10,146 bases of DNA, taken from positions 1 to 10,146 of the forward strand of contig DYRB01000077.1 in NCBI GenBank assembly GCA_020718945.1, read 5' to 3'. This DNA comes from Lamprocystis purpurea (GTDB lineage Bacteria > Pseudomonadota > Gammaproteobacteria > Chromatiales > Chromatiaceae). The stretch's first letter is position 1. Each line of letters begins with the position of its first letter. Made by a program: the position numbers and the translations under genes. This document shows, piece by piece, positions 7,213 to 10,146 of the stretch. The notes beneath the pieces were generated by a model, which was not told where the DNA came from, made no database searches, and was given only the letters and a program-made list of their open reading frames with translations.

Positions 7213-8076
7213 TTAAGCCCCTCGCGCCACCGGCCGGCGTACGGAGCGTATCCACTCGCTCCAGGACCCGGGGTAGAGGCGCGACCCCGAGAGCCCCGCA
7301 ACCTCCATGGCCAACAGGTTGTGGCAGGCATTGACCCCGGACCCGCAGTAATGGACCACCCGCTGGGGTTGGGTGTCGCGCAGGCGTGCGGCGAAACGCT
7401 CCCGCAGCCGATCAGGGTCCAGGAAGCACCCGTCCGGGCCTAGATTCCCCTGGAAGGGTAGGTTGATGGCCCCGGGGATGTGCCCGGCCACCGGGTCTAT
7501 GGGCTCGTGCTCGCCGCGGAAGCGCTCCGCGGTACGGGCGTCGATGAGCAGGGGGCGCTCCACCTCGCCCAACAGGCCGCTCAACAACTCCGCCGCCCCG
7601 GCCCAGCACCCGCGCCGCAGCCGGACCTTGAACCGCGCCGCCTCGGGCAGCGGCCGGGCCCGATCCAGGGGGCCGCCCGCCGCCGACCAGGCCCGCAGGC
7701 CGCCGTCCAGGAGGGCCGCCTTCTGGTGGCCGAGCCAGCGCAGCAACCACCACAGGCGTGCGGCGAAGGCCCCGCCCCCCTCGTCATAGACCACTGCCTG
7801 GGCCCCGGCGTGCAGGCCCCAGCGCCCCAGCTTCGCCGCCAGGGCATCCGGGTCCGGCAAGGGGTGGCGCCCGGTCCAGCGGGCCGCGATGGAGGACAGA
7901 TCGCGCTCCAGGTGGACGTAGCGCGCCCCGGGGATGTGTCCGGCGGCGTACTGGGTGATGCCCCAGGCCGGTTCACCCAGGGCAAACCGGCAGTCGAACA
8001 GGACCCAGTCGGGGTCCGTCAGATGCTCGACCAGGGTGGTGGCATCCACCAGGTGGCTGAGTGTCGATGGGCTCAA
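7213..8076 (-). CDS. sseA: 3-Mercaptopyruvate sulfurtransferase (tandem rhodanese domains)
   Basis: This 287-residue protein has two rhodanese domains, as in SseA/TST, which moves sulfur from 3-mercaptopyruvate (or thiosulfate) to thiols or cyanide, usually in the cytoplasm. The N-terminal domain (about 8-135) has the D-C-R-F and GHIPGA elements and a YDEGGGAFAARLWW loop with no active cysteine, as expected for the inactive half. The C-terminal domain (about 160-285) has GHIPGAINLPF and the active loop CGSGVNAC with catalytic C244, then LYPGSWSEW. The CGSGV-x-A loop is the mercaptopyruvate type rather than the thiosulfate (CRKGVTA) type; Asn replaces the usual Thr. The start is a TTG at 8076 with AGGA a few bases ahead; no ATG is available near the N-terminus, and a GTG ten codons in is an alternative. 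It converges on cydC and is divergent from the flavoprotein gene. A sulfur or cysteine link with CydDC is only suggestive. Confidence 0.9.
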   Translation of the reverse strand: MSPSTLSHLVDATTLVEHLTDPDWVLFDCRFALGEPAWGITQYAAGHIPGARYVHLERDLSSIAARWTGRHPLPDPDALAAKLGRWGLHAGAQAVVYDEGGGAFAARLWWLLRWLGHQKAALLDGGLRAWSAAGGPLDRARPLPEAARFKVRLRRGCWAGAAELLSGLLGEVERPLLIDARTAERFRGEHEPIDPVAGHIPGAINLPFQGNLGPDGCFLDPDRLRERFAARLRDTQPQRVVHYCGSGVNACHNLLAMEVAGLSGSRLYPGSWSEWIRSVRRPVARGA

Positions 8077-8277
8077 GGGGTCCTGGCGTGGTGACTCGGC
8101 AATGGGGCGGATTCTACGCCGGACCGGCTCCCTTCTCCTCCTGGGTTGGAGACAAGCGCTTCCGTTTCGCCAATATCACAAGTTCTCAGGGGCGATGGGA
8201 CAGGCCAACCCCAACCCTCTAGCCCCACCTGGGCAAGTATTCGGTCCACCGGTTGTTCGGGGGCTGCCGTTCTGCCT
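8077..8277. other. Gap between divergent genes, eroded 5' region
   Basis: About 200 bases separate the sulfurtransferase start from the first recognisable dehydrogenase codons. A promoter for the sulfurtransferase should lie here, but I see no clear -35/-10 pair on either strand. On the + strand this stretch is open in frame with the dehydrogenase from a TTG at 8146, yet the encoded residues (for example GDGTGQPQPSSPTWAS) do not resemble that family. No stretch in any of the three forward frames restores the expected FAD-binding start. Confidence 0.5.
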
Positions 8278-9717
8278 AATGCCATCAAGGAGATTCGAAA
8301 GGTCACCGAAAACTACGTGCTTATCAACGGCGGCCAACTCGGCACAACCTGTGCGCGAATTGGCTGCATGCCTTCCAAGGTGGCGTTGCATCTGGCCGAG
8401 ACACATAACAACAGGGCCCATGGTTCCAAGCTCGGCATCGAGGGCGGCGAGGGCATCCGGGTCGACAGGGCCCAAACCATGGAGCGCATCCGGGACCTGC
8501 GCGACATGTTCGTCGATTTGATCCTCGCCAACACCACGGACGACATGGGCGACAAGCTCATCGAGGGCTATGCGGAGCTCGTCGATCCGCACACCATCCG
8601 GGTCGGTGACCAGACCATTCACACCGGGGCCACAGTGATAGCGACCGGTGCGCGCTCCTTCGTACCGCCAGAGTGGTACCCCTTCGAGGACGGCCTCCTG
8701 ACCGTCGAGACCCTGTTCGATCAGGAAACACTCCCCGAGTCCATCGCCGTCCTGGGGCTCGGTCCCATGGGGATCGAACTGGCCCAGGCCCTGCACGGAC
8801 TGGGCGTCAGGGTCGTTGGCGTCGAGCGGGGCGACACCATCGCACGAATCAATGATCCCATCGTCAACAAAATGGCCATCGAGATCATGGCGCGGGACTT
8901 TCCTCTTTGGCTCGGGGCGGGTGTCCGCATTGAACGGCAAGGCGACGGGTTCCGGGTCAGATCGGGCGAGCGCGAGACCGAGGTCGAAAAGCTGCTGGTC
9001 GCCGTAGGCCGTCACCCGAACCTCCGCGGGCTTGGCCAGGAGCGCTTGGGGGTGACAACCGATCGCCAGGGCATACCGGAGTACCACCCGCACACCATGC
9101 AGGTCGGCGACCTGCCCGTCTACATTGCGGGAGACGCGGCCGGCGGGCTGTCCACCTTGCAAAGGGCCGCAGATCAGGGACGCATCGCCGGATACAATGC
9201 CGTCCGCGGCGACGCGACGGCGTTCAAGCCCAAGACGAACATGTCCATCGTCTTCTGCAGCCCCAACGTCGCATCGGTCGGAGCGCGATGGTCCGACCTC
9301 GACCAGGAAGCCATTGCCGTCGGGCAGGTTCGCTTTGGACCCGTCGGACGCGCGGTGATCACTGGCCGGAACCGCGGCATACTGCGCCTTTACGCCGATA
9401 AGAGATCCGGGCACATCCTGGGTGCCGCCATGGTCGGGGCCGAATGCGAGCACCTGGCGCACCTGGTCGCGTGGGCCCTAGAGACGGGCATGACAGTAAC
9501 CGAGGCCCTGCGTATGCCGTATTACCACCCGGTGTACGAGGAAGCGATCCAAGACGCGCTGTACGACCTGGACCGCCACTTGAACGGCACCGGCTCGAGC
9601 ATGGTGCAATTCGAGCGCCTGGACCCAGTGGCTGCCGCTCCCGCTCACGGCCCCGGGTTCCTGGCCCCCCTGCATTCTGCCCGGGCATGGGGTCAGAGGC
9701 TTTTCGTTGGACGGTAG
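8146..9717 (+). CDS. Dihydrolipoyl dehydrogenase-family flavoprotein, N-terminus damaged
   Basis: From 8278 onward this is a class I pyridine nucleotide-disulfide oxidoreductase of the dihydrolipoyl dehydrogenase type, which passes electrons between a dithiol and NAD via FAD and a redox disulfide. Visible are the redox pair in TTCARIGCMPSK (Cys codons 8350 and 8365), the NAD motif GLGPMGIE (8755-8778), the second FAD motif AGDAAGG near 9127-9150, and the dimerisation-domain HPVYEE with its catalytic His (9526) and Glu. Homologues begin with about 15-20 residues containing the FAD-binding GxGxxG just before the N-A-I-K-E-I-R segment at 8278. Here that part is absent; the frame continues upstream into unrelated residues, and the only far start is a TTG at 8146 with no good ribosome binding site. 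The tail after about 9570 is also longer than usual. Base composition is visibly less GC-rich than cydDC, suggesting another origin. Either a 5'-truncated pseudogene or a protein with an unusual N-terminus; I favour truncation. Confidence 0.72.
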   Translation: METSASVSPISQVLRGDGTGQPQPSSPTWASIRSTGCSGAAVLPNAIKEIRKVTENYVLINGGQLGTTCARIGCMPSKVALHLAETHNNRAHGSKLGIEGGEGIRVDRAQTMERIRDLRDMFVDLILANTTDDMGDKLIEGYAELVDPHTIRVGDQTIHTGATVIATGARSFVPPEWYPFEDGLLTVETLFDQETLPESIAVLGLGPMGIELAQALHGLGVRVVGVERGDTIARINDPIVNKMAIEIMARDFPLWLGAGVRIERQGDGFRVRSGERETEVEKLLVAVGRHPNLRGLGQERLGVTTDRQGIPEYHPHTMQVGDLPVYIAGDAAGGLSTLQRAADQGRIAGYNAVRGDATAFKPKTNMSIVFCSPNVASVGARWSDLDQEAIAVGQVRFGPVGRAVITGRNRGILRLYADKRSGHILGAAMVGAECEHLAHLVAWALETGMTVTEALRMPYYHPVYEEAIQDALYDLDRHLNGTGSSMVQFERLDPVAAAPAHGPGFLAPLHSARAWGQRLFVGR

Positions 9718-9738
9718 CCCAGCGGTCCCCTTGCGGCG

Positions 9739-9920
9739 GCTGAGTGCCAACAGAAGGGCAAACAGCCGGTGCGCTTCGAGGTGACCGACCAGACCCGCGA
9801 GGCCCTCGCGGCCTGGGTCGCCAAGGCGATGTTGACCCGCCAGCGCCCGCTCGGCACGAGGCCGTCAAGAACCGGGCCCGGCCGGTTGGATACGCAGTCC
9901 GAGCAGGTCCGGCTCCTTAG
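9739..9920 (+). pseudogene. Decayed tyrosine recombinase/integrase fragment
   Basis: The frame reads QQKGKQPVRFEVTDQTREAL and then AAWVAKA (9748-9828). This matches, from family memory, the segment of short phage-type integrases that reads Q-K-K-T-G-R-P-V-x-F-E-x-T-E-Q-T-R followed by an A-x-W helix. The following residues keep scraps in the expected order: LTRQ (compare LSTRQYAR), LGTRPSRT (compare YGTHSLRRT, which carries a catalytic Arg) and TQSEQVRLLR (compare TKLESTVRYLG). The intervening blocks, including the LLGH motif, are missing. The N-terminal domain is also absent, because the dehydrogenase stop lies only 21 bases upstream. The first 27 residues are a clear match; the later scraps are inference. 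It cannot encode a working recombinase and marks past mobile-element activity. Confidence 0.55.
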
Positions 9921-9951
9921 GAACAGTTCAGAAACAACTGAGGCATCTGGG

Positions 9952-9991
9952 GGGCGGGCGTCCCGCCCGCCAGACGGGCCAGAGGCCCGTC
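9952..9991. repeat. Two adjacent GC-rich palindromes
   Basis: The stem gggcggg (9952-9958) / cccgccc (9962-9968) has a 3-base loop. It is followed by gacgggcc (9973-9980) / ggcccgtc (9984-9991) with the 3-base loop aga. The flanks (tctgggg before, cccccgg after) are also partly complementary, so the whole unit can fold as a larger structure. It looks like a dispersed intergenic repeat of the REP or MITE type rather than a terminator, as no T-run follows. Confidence 0.65.
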
Positions 9992-10030
9992 CCCCGGTCC
10001 AGAACGTATCGCTTGTTCTTGAACCGTCGC

Positions 10031-10146
10031 TTAGTTGGTCGGGACGCCTCGCCTAGGGGCGTCTCGACGGGCGGAGGCAGCAAGGATTGCTACCTTATAG
10101 CCCCGGATCTCCGCCTGTTCCCGGTTGGCAACTACCTGATCCTCTA
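10031..10146 (-). CDS. Possible 3' end of a minus-strand gene, runs off the edge
   Basis: On the minus strand a frame is open from the right edge to a TAA at 10033-10031, about 38 codons: EDQVVANREQAEIRGYKVA, then ILAASARRDA and a short Arg/Pro-rich tail. Its first half looks protein-like, with a charged helix and lower GC content, while the tail falls in an inverted repeat (10038-10068). I do not recognise the family. It may be a real gene whose end was remade by the repeat, or chance. Confidence 0.25.
   Translation of the reverse strand, partial: EDQVVANREQAEIRGYKVAILAASARRDAPRRGVPTN
10038..10068. repeat. 11-bp imperfect inverted repeat
   Basis: The arm gtcgggacgcc (10038-10048) pairs with ggcgtctcgac (10058-10068) with one G-T wobble around a 9-base loop. 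It has the shape of a terminator stem but lacks a T-run on the + strand. It overlaps the end of the possible minus-strand gene and may be its transcription end or another copy of a dispersed repeat. Confidence 0.5.

Noticed and set aside
8176..9462. Minus-strand frame opposite the flavoprotein gene (428 codons)
   Set aside because: The sense strand carries all conserved motifs of the oxidoreductase family; the opposite frame has none.

Overview
The window is very GC-rich (roughly 70% or more by eye) and tightly packed. The proteins read like those of a gammaproteobacterium. The CydX-CydD-CydC set resembles the enteric proteins, the sulfurtransferase is SseA-like, and the intergenic GC-rich palindromes look like the dispersed repeats of large Chromatiales (purple sulfur bacteria) genomes. 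The lineage is an inference; there is no rRNA or phylogenetic marker here.

Left part (1-2916, + strand). This looks like a three-gene transcription unit. It starts with the 3' part of a periplasmic-type metallophosphatase/5'-nucleotidase (its start lies before the window). Next comes a small secreted protein with a coiled-coil segment (1386-1913), then a HEAT-repeat protein (GTG start at 1927). Gaps are 24 and 13 bases, each with a plausible ribosome binding site. The last two products are not assigned a function.

Middle part (2917-7008, + strand). A 414-base gap without a convincing gene holds nested inverted and direct repeats, a perfect 10-bp hairpin, and an array of five 20-22-base tandem repeats. 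After it comes a small gene for CydX (3331-3453, 40 residues), the small subunit of cytochrome bd oxidase. Then come cydD and cydC, which overlap by ATGA and encode the heterodimeric ABC exporter of cysteine and glutathione needed to assemble cytochrome bd. The oxidase genes cydA and cydB are not in the window, so an oxidase subunit is grouped here with the assembly transporter.

Right part (7009-10146). A 113-bp element with near-perfect terminal inverted repeats separates cydC from a convergent gene for a 3-mercaptopyruvate sulfurtransferase (7213-8076, - strand). Divergent from it is a dihydrolipoyl dehydrogenase-like flavoprotein gene (homology 8278-9717, + strand). That gene lacks the N-terminal FAD-binding glycine motif and has a different base composition from its neighbours, so it is probably 5'-truncated and possibly dead. 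Behind it is a decayed fragment of a tyrosine recombinase (about 9739-9920), GC-rich palindromes, and an open frame running off the right edge on the minus strand. The right end therefore looks like an eroded accessory region.

I see no tRNA, rRNA, CRISPR array or intact mobile element. No wholly new system is evident. The best leads are the repeat array ahead of cydX-cydDC, the cydX-cydDC grouping itself, and the truncated flavoprotein next to the recombinase remnant.
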